Assembly (NCBI GenBank): GCA_030407315.1
Contig: JALQPE010000285.1
Coordinates: 62,001 to 126,000, forward strand
Length of the DNA stretch: 64,000 bases
Reading direction: 5' to 3'
From: Asparagopsis taxiformis
Taxonomy: Eukaryota; Rhodophyta; Florideophyceae; Bonnemaisoniales; Bonnemaisoniaceae
Below, piece by piece: positions 31,883 to 42,097 of the stretch (the first letter of the stretch is position 1; each line of letters opens with the position of its first letter). Under the pieces are notes generated by a model. It was not told the DNA's origin. It searched no databases and worked only from the letters and a program-made list of their open reading frames with translations. Made by a program: the position numbers and the translations under genes.

Positions 31883-33574
31883 TCACTTTACGAGGGATAT
31901 TACAAGCTGGTCATCTTCGTACAGAGGTTGAAAATATTCTGTGGCGTTGCAGGAAGGATTGGGGTCCTCAGACGTCGTAGAGTGAAAGTCAGATTCATCA
32001 AATTTGATGGTCTCATAGTCATGGGCAGATATGTTCCTCTTCTTCCGAATCAAACTGGAGAGTAGCTCGCCACCCGGGATGTAGTCGCGAAGGTCGAGGC
32101 AGCCGTGATGTCCAGCAAATGGGAAGCCATCTTTTGCATAATCTTTTTCATTGAGCATTGCGCAGAAGAGGGACTTCAAACATAGAGCAATTTTGTAAGC
32201 AGCGAGAATACTTTCTGTGCTGTAACAGAGAATGTGACGTTGATTGCACTGAGTGAGACTGCTGAGAAGAATCATGGCGGTAGTGAGGAAGGAGAATTTT
32301 ATCACTGCTTTTCTCTGCTTTGAGGTACTGGGGGATGAGGAGACAGCATCTGTGTCAGTGACAGAAACAGTATAGGTGAGCTGAACCATGAGCTCCTCAC
32401 AGCCGAATGTGAAAGCGTTGAAGATTTTGTCGTTTTCTTCATAAAATTTGTGTGCTTCGGCACTGTTTCCGTACGCTCTCGTTGTGGTCGGAATGGAATC
32501 GGGAGGACGAATGGGGAGCTCATTGCTTCCAGTCATGAACGAGCCATGATTTCTGCTCGCTGGATTTTCGAGGAGAGCGGCGCCGAAGTCTTGGTGGAGA
32601 AGAAAGAAGGACGATTTGAGGAGCTCCAGTTTCACAGTCTTTCTGGAGTTGTTGAAGAACTTTGTGAGTGCACGCAGCGCAGAAGTAGCGATTAGAACTG
32701 GTGCAGTGTCGGCGGGAGCGAGACCGGAATTTCTGAAAGTGGGGGACGGGGGTGAGGGAGCTTGAATGGATTCCATGTTGGAGTCGGTAGATAGTCTTTT
32801 CCGCTTTGAAGGGGGCACGAAGAGGTTGTCTTCGTCGGTAGGCATGGCGAGAGGAAATGCTTCGCGAAGAGCTTGAGATGGGAGGCGCACCCAGTCGGGC
32901 TTGTTCAGAGGCACAACAGTCGCGTTTCGAAGTGGATAGCTGCGGAGTTCTGTCGACATTTTAAGGTCATCTTCTTCTCCAGGGTCTGCTAGTCCTGCCT
33001 TGCGCATGGTAGAATCCTTCCACCTAACGATGTGGTCATTGGCCATCGACAAGAAGGCAGAGCCGACGATGGACCGCTGAAGGTAGACATGTTTCTTCCC
33101 GACAGGGCTGGTGATGAGGGACCGCTTGGACAGTGTGGTGTCTGAAGGAGCGGAAGAGAACTGGGAGAAGGACAACGCGGCGAGGAGCAGAGCTTGACAT
33201 GAATTGGAAGGTTGAGAAGGGTTTGCAGAGGAGGTTTCGAACGGAGTGCCAGTCCTCGCCAATTCCTTTATGGTGCAGTGAGCTACAAAGCGGGAGACGG
33301 TTGCTTTGTTGGTGAAAATGCTGTTCACGACCGGGCAAGCAATGTGCATGTCGGGACCGCGGTCCCGGCATGAAACGCCACGCGTGTTGGTACCCTCTAG
33401 AATTGAAGCAAGATAGCGCAAAGCGGCCAATCCATCATGGATAGGAGCGAGAAACCGTTGAAAAAGTGCGGAGTACGTCTCTTCTATTTCGCAGAGCAGG
33501 TCGTTGTTTTCGTTGGGAGGAGGCATGACGGAATTGTATGGTGTGGAGAGGGGCAAAGAGCGTAGGCGTCGCAT
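31883..33574 (-). CDS. 563-aa protein, paralogue of the 507-aa gene at 45751
   Basis: Complete intronless frame from an ATG. I recognise no named domain. The C-terminal half aligns by eye with the 507-aa protein: ALRALTKFFNNSRKTVKLELL against ALTKVLGFLNKSREQVRHRFL. Next, EELMVQLTYTVSV matches KEMVVIIQYEVEI. A helical block ending LTQCNQRHILCYSTESILAAYKI matches one with the same spacing. The middle is serine-rich with a lysine/arginine patch (PPSKRKRLSTD), likely a nuclear signal. Since its relative sits in the methyltransferase/oxygenase cluster, this may be an outlying member of the same element type. Palindrome-rich DNA lies on both sides. Confidence 0.65.
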   Translation of the reverse strand: MRRLRSLPLSTPYNSVMPPPNENNDLLCEIEETYSALFQRFLAPIHDGLAALRYLASILEGTNTRGVSCRDRGPDMHIACPVVNSIFTNKATVSRFVAHCTIKELARTGTPFETSSANPSQPSNSCQALLLAALSFSQFSSAPSDTTLSKRSLITSPVGKKHVYLQRSIVGSAFLSMANDHIVRWKDSTMRKAGLADPGEEDDLKMSTELRSYPLRNATVVPLNKPDWVRLPSQALREAFPLAMPTDEDNLFVPPSKRKRLSTDSNMESIQAPSPPSPTFRNSGLAPADTAPVLIATSALRALTKFFNNSRKTVKLELLKSSFFLLHQDFGAALLENPASRNHGSFMTGSNELPIRPPDSIPTTTRAYGNSAEAHKFYEENDKIFNAFTFGCEELMVQLTYTVSVTDTDAVSSSPSTSKQRKAVIKFSFLTTAMILLSSLTQCNQRHILCYSTESILAAYKIALCLKSLFCAMLNEKDYAKDGFPFAGHHGCLDLRDYIPGGELLSSLIRKKRNISAHDYETIKFDESDFHSTTSEDPNPSCNATEYFQPLYEDDQLVISLVK

Positions 33575-33674
33575 CCAAAGCGGGTGAGGCTGGAGGACTA
33601 GTAGACATGTTGTAGGTGACTATGGATGGACGTTACAGCCCAAAGACTAGTTTGCCAATACTCAATCCGGCGTT

Positions 33675-34690
33675 GCTTGATTTCCAGATTGAGTTTTGCT
33701 CGACCAGTTCCGGTATGACAAATTTTTTGACCCCTCTGCAGATTTCGCTCTAGTCTACGAGTATGCTGGTAATTACAATGTAATTGAAGTAATTGCAATT
33801 ACATTTTTTGCAGCACACTAGATTCTCGAGATCGACTAGCTGGCGAGATAATTACTTTACGTAATTAGTAGTTGGAATTGACGCTCAATTGCAAGTACTT
33901 CAATTACAATGTGATTACTACCATATTCAGAAACTAGAGCAAATTCCATGGGGGGGTCAAAAAGTTTGTCATACCAGAATTGGTCGAGCAAAACTCAATC
34001 CGGCATAGTTCGTTTCCCGGATTGAGTTTTACTCGACCAATTCCGGTATGACAAATTTTTTGACACCCTGTAGATTTCACTTTAGTTTCTAAATATGGTG
34101 GTAATTACATTGTAATTGGAGTAATTGCAATTGAGCGTCAATTTCAACTACTAATTACGGAAAGTAATTATCTCGCCAGCGAGTCGATCTCGAGATTCTA
34201 GTGTGCTCCAAAAAATGTAATTGCGATTACTTTAATTACAATGTAATTACCACCATATTTAGAAACTAAAGTGAAATCTACAGGGGAGTCAAAAAATTTG
34301 TCATACCGGAATTGGTCGAGTAAAACTCAATCCGGGAAACGAACTATGCCGGATTGAGTTTTGCTCGACCAATTCTGGTATGACAAATTTTGACCCCCCC
34401 ATGGAATTTGCTCTAGTTTCTGAATATGGTAGTAATCACATTGTAATTGAAGTACTTGCAATTGAGCGTCAATTCCAACTACTAATTACGTAAAGTAATT
34501 ATCTCGCCAGCTAGTCGATCTCGAGAATCTAGTGTGCTGCAAAAAATGTAATTGCAATTACTTCAATTACATTGTAATTACCAGCATACTCGTAGACTAG
34601 AGCGAAATCTGCAGAGGGGTCAAAAAATTTGTCATACCGGAACTGGTCGCGCAAAACTCAATCCGGACTGGTTTGCTACCCGGATTGAGT
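33675..34690. repeat. 1-kb near-perfect AT-rich palindrome
   Basis: The two halves mirror each other about position 34175, with few mismatches over roughly 490 bp each. Each half is itself two smaller inverted units. They carry the words ACTCAATCCGG, TTGTCATACCGGAA and TTGGTCGAGCAAAAC, separated by CAATTACATTGTAATTG-like runs. It resembles a foldback or MITE element that inserted twice head to head. No coding capacity. Confidence 0.8.
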
Positions 34691-34828
34691 TTTGCTCGAC
34701 TAAGTGGAGTATGAAAAACGGCGTCAGGAGGTTCAGAACGGGGTATTGCCCCTCTCTTTGTCTTCCTGGACAAGCGTATGTCTCAAGTAAACCAGTATCC
34801 AGTATGGTATCTTGGTTTTCTAGTGAAG

Positions 34829-34870
34829 TGGGTCAACGATAGTGCACCATGTTGCACTATCATTGACCCA
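34829..34870. repeat. Hairpin, 18-bp arms
   Basis: TGGGTCAACGATAGTGCA pairs, with one mismatch, with its inverted copy across a 6-nt loop. Confidence 0.8.
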
Positions 34871-35005
34871 TTTCTCAATCATCTTTGCACATCCTTCCAC
34901 CCGTGCTTCTTCTCCCTATACATCCACTGCTCGTGGGTGACGGTGAAGCTCTCCAGTTCTACAGCTGTTTACGAATGTGCAAGCAAAACTACTAGTAGTG
35001 AGCAG

Positions 35006-35029
35006 CTTCTCATCCATATGGATGAGAAG
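35006..35029. repeat. Perfect 24-bp palindrome
   Basis: CTTCTCATCCAT is followed directly by its exact complement in reverse, with no spacer. Confidence 0.9.
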
Positions 35030-35097
35030 TAGTCTTGCCTGAGAATATTCTCGGGTATCTCGCCAAAGGCGTCCGGTGGACCTCTTCTGACCAATTG

Positions 35098-35141
35098 GTA
35101 CTGGAGGTACCGGATGTTTAAACATCCGGCACCTCCAGTAC
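35098..35141. repeat. 44-bp palindrome, one mismatch
   Basis: Arms begin GTACTGGAGGT and meet at GTTTAAAC. A short palindrome GAGAATATTCTC lies just upstream at 35041-35052. Confidence 0.9.
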
Positions 35142-35450
35142 TTCTGCTTTCCGTGATTGGTCTAAACCTGAGGAGGTCACAAAGGGTTCTGTCTTTCAGG
35201 CGTGCTGCCGGTTTCTGTCTTCGATTTCTGTTCTTTCCATGTCATCTTATCCTACACTCTGGATAGTCCTGGAAGTATTTCTTCGAGAACAGAGAGCCAA
35301 TCAGACTACTGCTTCCGATACCGTTTCATATCCTCTACAACCACGTGCGCTAGTCTATCCTGTCTCAAACTATGAATCTGGAGAATGTGAGGTACAGAAG
35401 CTCATGGGAAGCTGGTTTCGGCCTCTTACCGCTGATGTTCGGAAGGTCTG

Positions 35451-35506
35451 TCTCATCCACAACTGTACTCCTGAACTATAGTTCAGGAGTACAGTTGTGG
35501 ATGAGA
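35451..35506. repeat. Perfect 56-bp palindrome without spacer
   Basis: Arms of 28 bp begin TCTCATCCACAACTG and meet at AACTATAGTT. The sequence is unrelated to the neighbouring palindromes. Confidence 0.95.
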
Positions 35507-36434
35507 GGATATATGCTCCGTCAACTTTTCTACTCGTTCTATGACACATGGTGGTCCATCTTTCCTCGATGGCGGACCTTTTTCTATCACCACTAGAGGA
35601 AATAGACACCCTCCGAGGGCAGGCTAGCTTTCTATTACTACTCGGTACAATATTGTTCATATAAATTTATATATTGCTAACAATCTATGTGCCCTTCTCT
35701 ACTTTCCCACCTCACACAACATCAAAACATTAAATCTTTACGTGAAAGTCTTTTCTGCTCTGCTCCCTGATAATAACTCATTCCATCCATACGTACTTAC
35801 ACTCTAATATCTTTTTGTGCTTTTTAACCACTACTTGTACATCCCTCTTCACACATATTCCACACCGCGTCCTTTCGACTTTATCCTTCTGATTTCATTC
35901 TCATTCTCTGAACATCTTTGTTCTTTCACTGTACTCACGGCGCATGGTGCACTGTAAGATTTGTGACCATCTTGGACGTCTTCATTTGCTGTGCGGCACA
36001 ATTGTCCGCCATTTTTTGAAATAGAAAAAAGTGCGCGCTTTAGTTTCTCCAAGCGTCGTGCCAAGCGTCGTTTCTGACCGCCACGGGCACCTTCTGTCGA
36101 CATTTAAGCGCCTACCGTCACTCTTTTCCACTCTTCTCGTCCCTCTCTCTCGTTATCACCCAGGTTTTTCCCGTATAGGGGATCTCCTTCTGCTTTCTCA
36201 ATTCCCTCCCCCTTCCCATGTAACCATGTAAGTTCTCCATCTCTACTCTGACCAAGACGTTACAACAAATACTAACAGACTTTCTCTCTCCCATAATTCG
36301 GTTCTTTCTTCTCATTCTCCCCTCCCGCTCCCCTTTCGGTACGTATTTTCACCTTCTCTTCAACCGCTATGGGTTCATTTCAATTTCTAACTTTTTCCTC
36401 TATTCATCATCTCCATACTTTATTTCGTATCGTC
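35507..36434. other. Gene-free stretch
   Basis: Pyrimidine-rich on the plus strand after 36050. No open frame I would defend. Confidence 0.4.
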
Positions 36435-38190
36435 TGTGTTCTCGGAACTGGGCGCCGACGTCCACAACCTCTAGTACACCTAGTATTACTAGGCGGACGT
36501 CCATGTTCTCCAGTATTTTTGGATGTCCGCCTAGATCCGGACGTCCATGCGGTCTAGTACGTCTAGTATTACTAGGACGACATTCATTGTTTCTAGTACC
36601 ACGGATGTCCCCCTCGGGATGGACTTCCACCATGTCTATGTCAACCTAGGACGGGCGCCGGTTCAGAAATTCAAAAATTTCGAGCCCAGAAATTTCTGCC
36701 GCCGTGCTCGACATGGATGTCCGCATCCATCATGGCGACCACTCTATTTTTCCTTGTCGGTCGACTCCAATTTTGTCTTTAATTTTTTCATCCTCTCGCT
36801 CACACCCCCTTCCTGTTGGAGCTCACCTCCCCCGTACTGTACCTTAAACACCCCCAATACCAATCTAGCACACATTTTCAGCTACCTACCCCCGCTTCCA
36901 CGGTGCACACCTCCATTCCATACCTACTTTTCTGCTCTACCGTACAGATTTCGTATAACCAGTCCTCATACTACCTCAGAATAAGGAAAAACACCCCCTA
37001 TCTCCTCGACCATGGTCTCCCCTATCACCTTTGCAACGTATTGTTCTTCAATACCCTCTCTCCTCTACCTTCAACCCCTCTCCTTCGCCCTCTCCACAAA
37101 CTTCCCCTGCAGCTTACTCTTCGACCTGCTCCACCCCTCCCTCCCTCAGCTACTTCATGCCCCCCACGCCATCCGCATCTTCGATACCGTATACACCACC
37201 ACCACCGGCCCACGCTCCCCCGCCGTCTCCCCAGAAACCTCCCCGCTCTGAACCACATATCAACCCCCCACTTCGCACCCATCCTCCCACTCCCCTCCCT
37301 CCCCAAATACAATAACCCCCTTCTTCTCCATCACATCCCCACTCACCACAGCCAGAACAGACCTTCCCGCCTCTTTCTCCTCACTTTCCTAAAAACCCCT
37401 CCTCTCGGCGCCTTCAACCGCACCCTCCTACGGTCCCACCTAAACACCTCCTCCGCCCTCACTACCCCAACACCCCGCACCGTCTCCCCAATCCCCATAA
37501 TATGCTTGTCGGCACTCCTCTCCGAATCACAATCCAATCTAAACCCGCACTCCGTACATTTCCACCTCCCCCTGTACCATCCCAAGATTGCATCCCTCCA
37601 GAGAACACATCCTCATACCACAGAAGAATTTTCTTCCTCTCATACCTCATCCTTGAAACCTCCATCAGCTCCATGTAAATTTCGATGTAAATATTTTCTC
37701 CACTATGCAATCTCAAACATGTATGAGCCTATGACTTTCCGCTTTGTCAACCCTGAATATTGGTACTCATGTATTCATAAAATAGGGCCACCCACATCCC
37801 TATCCCGTTCTGCAAGCTTTACAAACCACTAGACGCATACTCCACAACTATACAACAAACACTACTCGCTATTTCAGACGACGCGGTACACAAGTAGCGT
37901 AGTCTCAACCTTCCGTGCAGCCTTCCCTGATGCGTACAAGTGCGAAACACGTCTAGACTACTACTACTACGATATAGTATATCAGAAGTGACTGCGGGAA
38001 TTTTCGGCACAGGAGATGCTGGGCCACCAAATTGATTTTTCGGAAATTTTAGAATTTCTGGGCTGGCCAGCAATGCATCTGAGCTGGACATCCACCGGAC
38101 GTCCATTTCAGGTTGATCGTGTATCGTGCACGTCCACACATTACCGGAAGCAAGTAGGCGATGAAGCACGTACAAACCCAATTGTTCTGC
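36435..38190. mobile_element. Inverted second copy of the right end of element X
   Basis: From CGTCTGTGTTCTCGG at about 36435 the sequence matches 17228 down to 15529 in inverted orientation, with scattered substitutions and small indels. It then tapers off between 38126 and 38190 into sequence related to the inner X units. The other terminus is missing, so this is a one-ended fragment. The long proline/leucine frame on its plus strand is a composition artefact. Confidence 0.8.
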
Positions 38191-38389
38191 TATTTCCAGC
38201 ATAGACCATCGAGTCTAGAGATGTGAGGGAATCGTCCTGGAAATCATGCTCCAGCCCACGAGGGAATGGACAATCTAGTTTGAAAGCATGGAACGGAAGT
38301 ACATTATACTAGGTTCATAGATTGAAAGTGATAAAGGAGATGATTATATTCTCGATAATTGTTTACCAAAGTAGTAGTTGTTAAGCTAT

Positions 38390-38794
38390 CTAGCCGTCGG
38401 AAAATTGTTCTTCCTCTTCGTCCCCACTATATTCAGGATCTCCCGGCAGAATAGGCGTTACCGGCAACTGTGGAGTTGAATAGCTCAAGACTAGTAGTTC
38501 GTCGTGTGTGAGGGCTCTCCTCTTGCGAGTTGCTGTCGTCTTCATCCGCATCATTCCGAGCTGCCCTGTCTTCGGCCTACGATCTTTCTTGACCGGGATG
38601 GGAACAACTGTCTTGTGGCGAACATTGACAGGTGCCGGTTGACTTTGCCTGGCAGACCGGCGCGGAGCATTGGGGATTACTTCTTCTTCGAATCCCAACC
38701 GCCTGATGAAACCAAACGAAACATTGTCGGGAATCGGATACGACGCATTCCTGAAATACGTGTGATACCTCGTTGTCGTGTGTGACACAACTCT
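38390..38794 (-). CDS. Small hypothetical protein with acidic tail
   Basis: Open frame of about 135 codons without an ATG, basic in the middle (RRSARQSQ, KKDRRPKTG, RKRRAL) and ending in an acidic DPEYSGDEEEEQFSDG. It could be the last exon of a gene starting upstream or a decayed copy. It faces away from the TIR fragment, with a perfect 24-bp palindrome between them. No family recognised. Confidence 0.3.
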   Translation of the reverse strand, partial: RVVSHTTTRYHTYFRNASYPIPDNVSFGFIRRLGFEEEVIPNAPRRSARQSQPAPVNVRHKTVVPIPVKKDRRPKTGQLGMMRMKTTATRKRRALTHDELLVLSYSTPQLPVTPILPGDPEYSGDEEEEQFSDG

Positions 38795-38800
38795 GTCGAC

Positions 38801-39001
38801 ATGCCCTGCCCCGGCATGTTGTACATGGCCGTGACCGATCGGTCACGGCCTCCTCTGCCACTCCTTTCACAACCACATCCACCTCCATCAGATGAAGTCT
38901 ACGACGTGTTCATTAGTCACGCCGGTACTGACAAGTTGACTATAGTAGAAGAGGCGAACACGCGGCTGGAAAGCGGGGGAGCTGCTGGACCTAGCGGTTA
39001 A
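38801..39001 (+). pseudogene. TIR-domain fragment
   Basis: The frame ends EVYDVFISHAGTDKLTIVEEAN, which is box 1 of a TIR domain (YDVFISHAGxDK) plus the first helix, then stops. TIR domains are adaptor or NADase modules of immune proteins. About 30 of the usual 130 residues remain and no other TIR box is visible in any plus frame downstream, so this is a broken gene end or an isolated exon. Confidence 0.55.
38827..38850. repeat. Perfect 24-bp palindrome
   Basis: GGCCGTGACCGA followed by its exact inverted complement. It lies inside the TIR-fragment frame, next to the start of the minus-strand ORF. Confidence 0.9.
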
Positions 39002-39098
39002 CTATTGCAAGAAGCGTTCTGTCTGAAAGCCATTACGGATACGACTGATAAAGAGGGGAAATGCATCACACGATCACGCATGTAGCCGAAAAGTAGAT

Positions 39099-39932
39099 TT
39101 ATTGACGCAAACGAATAGAGATGTTGGGACGGGGGCGCAAACTGTGTCGGGGGACGTAATTATGCCGCACAGTTGTCTTCGCCGCATTCGTCGCCAGATA
39201 AGCTCGAATCGACGCCGTTTCTCCGCCCTTCCACCCGTGATTATACATATCAGATGCAATATAAAACACAGCACTATTCCCAAGCCCTTCGGCTTGTCGT
39301 TTCGCCTCTGATATCACTTCTTCCGTGCAATTCGCAATCCAGTTTACAAACGCGCGGTATCGGTGTACCTTCTCTCTCGCAGCCACCCTCCTGGTCTCGG
39401 CTTTTTCAAAGTACGAAAATGCCTTCCCAGTACGCATCTGTATCGCTACGTACGACTTGTTACCTAACAGTTGTGAATGCACGCGTCTCGCCACCTGCCG
39501 CGCAAACTGACCCAGCCTCAACGGCACGACGCTTTCTTGAAATGGAGGCACACGTGTAGACGACACATAACCTGCCATCACGGAACGATTAGAGGAGCTG
39601 GGTACTTGCTCATCAGTCGATGTAGAATGCAGAAAGGTGGACGATACATCTGATTTGACCAATAGAAAGTTGAAGAAGTATAGATCACGGGAAGTGGAGA
39701 TGTAAAACGCAGCAGCGATAAACACGGCAAGAATAGATAGGCGAAAAGTGGGGCGGATTTTGCGGAGGGGCTGCAGACGTGTGCGTGGGTTGGTTTGTGA
39801 TCCCGCAAAAATGGATTTGCGAAACCATGGCAAGAAGAGCCTCACAAGCCACAATCGCCGGAATCCAGGGCAGAGCACCCTGTGCATACACGATTCTCCT
39901 TCTACTTCACTGTACACTACTGAAATGGCCAT
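39099..39932 (-). CDS. Type II membrane protein, fucosyltransferase-like
   Basis: 277 residues from an ATG. A short cytosolic basic part is followed by one membrane segment (RLSILAVFIAAAFYIS, about residues 64-80), the layout of Golgi glycosyltransferases. The lumenal part has SYVAIQMRTGKAFSYFEKAE, a conserved W...C...S helix, and VFYIASDMYNHGWKGG. These resemble the donor-binding motifs of the O-fucosyltransferase/alpha-1,6-fucosyltransferase superfamily (VHIRRGD, then YVASD). The canonical RRGD is not exact, and the protein is short for the family, so it may be truncated or divergent. Family call tentative. Confidence 0.55.
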   Translation of the reverse strand: MAISVVYSEVEGESCMHRVLCPGFRRLWLVRLFLPWFRKSIFAGSQTNPRTRLQPLRKIRPTFRLSILAVFIAAAFYISTSRDLYFFNFLLVKSDVSSTFLHSTSTDEQVPSSSNRSVMAGYVSSTRVPPFQESVVPLRLGQFARQVARRVHSQLLGNKSYVAIQMRTGKAFSYFEKAETRRVAAREKVHRYRAFVNWIANCTEEVISEAKRQAEGLGNSAVFYIASDMYNHGWKGGETASIRAYLATNAAKTTVRHNYVPRHSLRPRPNISIRLRQ

Positions 39933-40259
39933 GTGTAGCGGTTGGCCAAGTACAACTTAGCGTGCCCTGTGTGCAACGTGTGGCCATACGGGCCAGTAGG
40001 GATAGAGTATTTCGTAGAGTAGCGTACTGTACAATGCCAAGTGGGCGAGTAGATTATGAGATTCGCTGCTGCTGATTTTTTTATTGGGTAGTTGGGGTTG
40101 AATTTTGGATGTAATTATGAAGAAAAACGGGTCTATTGGCTAGGAATGACTTTCAGCGACCATGTGTAATAGAGTAGAAATTTAATAGTGATTCTAGGTA
40201 AATCGTTACTAAAACGAAAACTCAGCAACGCCTACACCGGCTGTCATACCCGAAGCGCT
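39933..40259. other. Gene-free spacer
   Basis: 327 bp upstream of the glycosyltransferase-like gene; no feature seen. Confidence 0.4.
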
Positions 40260-40877
40260 CTAGTCAATCAGTGTCGGCGCCGGACAGTTCATCTCCAGCG
40301 CGTTAGAAATCGGTGTTCGGAGGCAGAACATCGTCTCCGGCAAGCAGGTGCAGCGACCGCCGGAGCGGATCTTGCACGTTTGCTGCGGGACGCATCCGGG
40401 CCCTGACAGACGAATGGCGTTGGAGATTGAGATACCAGCCGAGCCATTTTGGAGACACATGGCCTCTCTCTGTCGATCCGCGTCGAAAGCTTGACCGTAC
40501 GTTCTGAACACTAGCACGCCTCTCACGCCGTTGAGCGTTGTGCGAACGGTGAGAAGCAGCTGTTTGTCGATATTGCACAGCAGGATTCGGCCTGTCGGCG
40601 GCGCAGTTGGCGTTGGTAAAGGAGATGTTCTTGAAACGCGGCATCGGAATCCACGAATCGGTGCTGTGGTTCCTGTCCTGCGTCTGCGGAAGCATCGGGT
40701 CAATTCACATCCGCTCCGTTGGCAGAGACGTTCGGTGGCTGCCTGGTTGAGACGAAAGCGCCTTGGACGTGAGAGTTGGCGAAGTGTGGTGGATGCAACG
40801 GGGTTGGTCGAATGACAGAGGGCTGTGGTGAGCAGCATGGATAGGAAGATGGTTGTGACGAGAGATTTGGAGGCCAT
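40260..40877 (-). CDS. Secreted cysteine-rich protein
   Basis: 205 residues from an ATG. It has a clear signal peptide (MASKSLVTTIFLSMLLTTALC, cleavage near residue 21) and about a dozen cysteines spread through the mature part, including CVPQQTC and CTCLPETMFC. This suggests a disulfide-stabilised extracellular protein. No known family. The basic stretch RCFRRRRTG is unusual for a secreted protein and might mark a small frame error, but the cysteine-rich ends share one frame. Confidence 0.6.
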   Translation of the reverse strand: MASKSLVTTIFLSMLLTTALCHSTNPVASTTLRQLSRPRRFRLNQAATERLCQRSGCELTRCFRRRRTGTTAPIRGFRCRVSRTSPLPTPTAPPTGRILLCNIDKQLLLTVRTTLNGVRGVLVFRTYGQAFDADRQREAMCLQNGSAGISISNAIRLSGPGCVPQQTCKIRSGGRCTCLPETMFCLRTPISNALEMNCPAPTLID

Positions 40878-41245
40878 TTTGTAGTTGGTAGATCGTGCGA
40901 GGGTGGTGATGATGGTGTGGTAGTTGGTGTGAATAGCTTGATGGATGCGGATATCGTTGCGGTTTTATAGACGATTGCATGTGGCGTGCTTGGTGGATCA
41001 TTGGCAGATTTGGGCTAATTAGAGCGGTTATGCGTGTTGAAGTACGTTGGGTGATGTGGATGGGTACAGCTGGTTGAAGAATGTGGGTGGATGGGTGCAT
41101 GTCGGGAAGCAAGATGGAGTTGGATGGATGGTGTGATTACAGAGAAGATTGAATAGAATAATCATTGGCCGAACCAATGGTTGGTGATGTTACTACTCTC
41201 AAGGTGTATACGGAGGCTTTCTCACAGCCAAATCGTCTCTAAATC
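40878..41245. other. Gene-free spacer
   Basis: Divergent region between the cysteine-rich protein and the membrane-protein fragment. Nothing recognised. Confidence 0.4.
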
Positions 41246-41863
41246 ATGCTTGCTGAAGTGCCGAAAAAATCAATCATCGACTCTGGCTTTGTGACTGAAG
41301 TTGAAAATTTCGCCGACGTGTTTCCGTATATACTCATGAAGGGCGATAACGAATCTCTTCCCGAACAATGCCTGGAACTTCGCACTAGGTGGAATTCTTC
41401 AAGTTTTGATTCAACTCCATTCGACCAAATTGTTGTGGGAAGACTTGTGAATCCCATTTCACTGGAACGACCCACATGTTCACCATAGACATGTTATAAC
41501 TTGGCTCTTGATGAAAAAGATTATGTTGATTTTACGTCGGAAGAAAATGTCATCATTATGAGAACAAGCAATGAAGGTCTATTTGTCGCTTGGAATTTGA
41601 CGAGAATTGCTGCTCCAGTTCCCGATGGCAATCCAATTAATGAAAACGATTCGATCAGCGGAGTTGGTGGTTGTAGTGGGGGAGCAATTGCCCGTGTTCT
41701 AGGAATCGTTGCTGCATTTGCTGTCGTTGTCACCGTCGCAACATGGTTGACTGTGACAAACTTTTGTGTTGTGTCTAGCGTTGATGAACCTGTTGCAACA
41801 AATTGGGAATATCTGGAGCGCGATATGTTCGGCCGAGGCCTCGATAAGGATGGAACTGGCTGA
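41246..41863 (+). pseudogene. Single-pass membrane protein broken by one in-frame TAG
   Basis: Two open stretches, 41246-41488 and 41489-41863, share one reading frame and are separated only by TAG at 41486-41488. Together they read as an ectodomain-like part with possible N-glycosylation sites and a CSGG segment. A hydrophobic helix (IARVLGIVAAFAVVVTVATWL, near 41690-41750) and a short tail follow. It looks like the C-terminal end of a type I membrane protein whose upstream part is missing. Either a pseudogene or a sequencing error at the TAG. Confidence 0.5.
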
Positions 41864-42097
41864 TTGATAAGAATTTAGGATATCATGCCGGAGGGTGCAA
41901 GACCTCCATTGGAAGGCATTGCTGCTCAACAACCCTAGAAAATATTGTGTGGGTTTGTAGCAACGAAATAGTCAGTGGGTTTAACTATGTGATAGAATTG
42001 GGGAAACTGTATGGGCGTTGGGAACGTTTTGATTTTCATAAAAGTGGGAAACAGCTGGTGCGAATATGAGTTTGTGCAAATGCTTTGACGTGCAACT

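Noticed and set aside
36816..37832. 338-codon proline/leucine/histidine-rich ORF in the X copy (and its shadow at 16843-15976)
   Set aside because: A strand-composition artefact: C-rich strand without stop codons. The equivalent frame in the other copy is broken by indels.
41246..41863. Stop-codon readthrough or special amino acid at the TAG
   Set aside because: No supporting signal around the TAG and the 5' part of the gene is missing, so simple decay is more likely.
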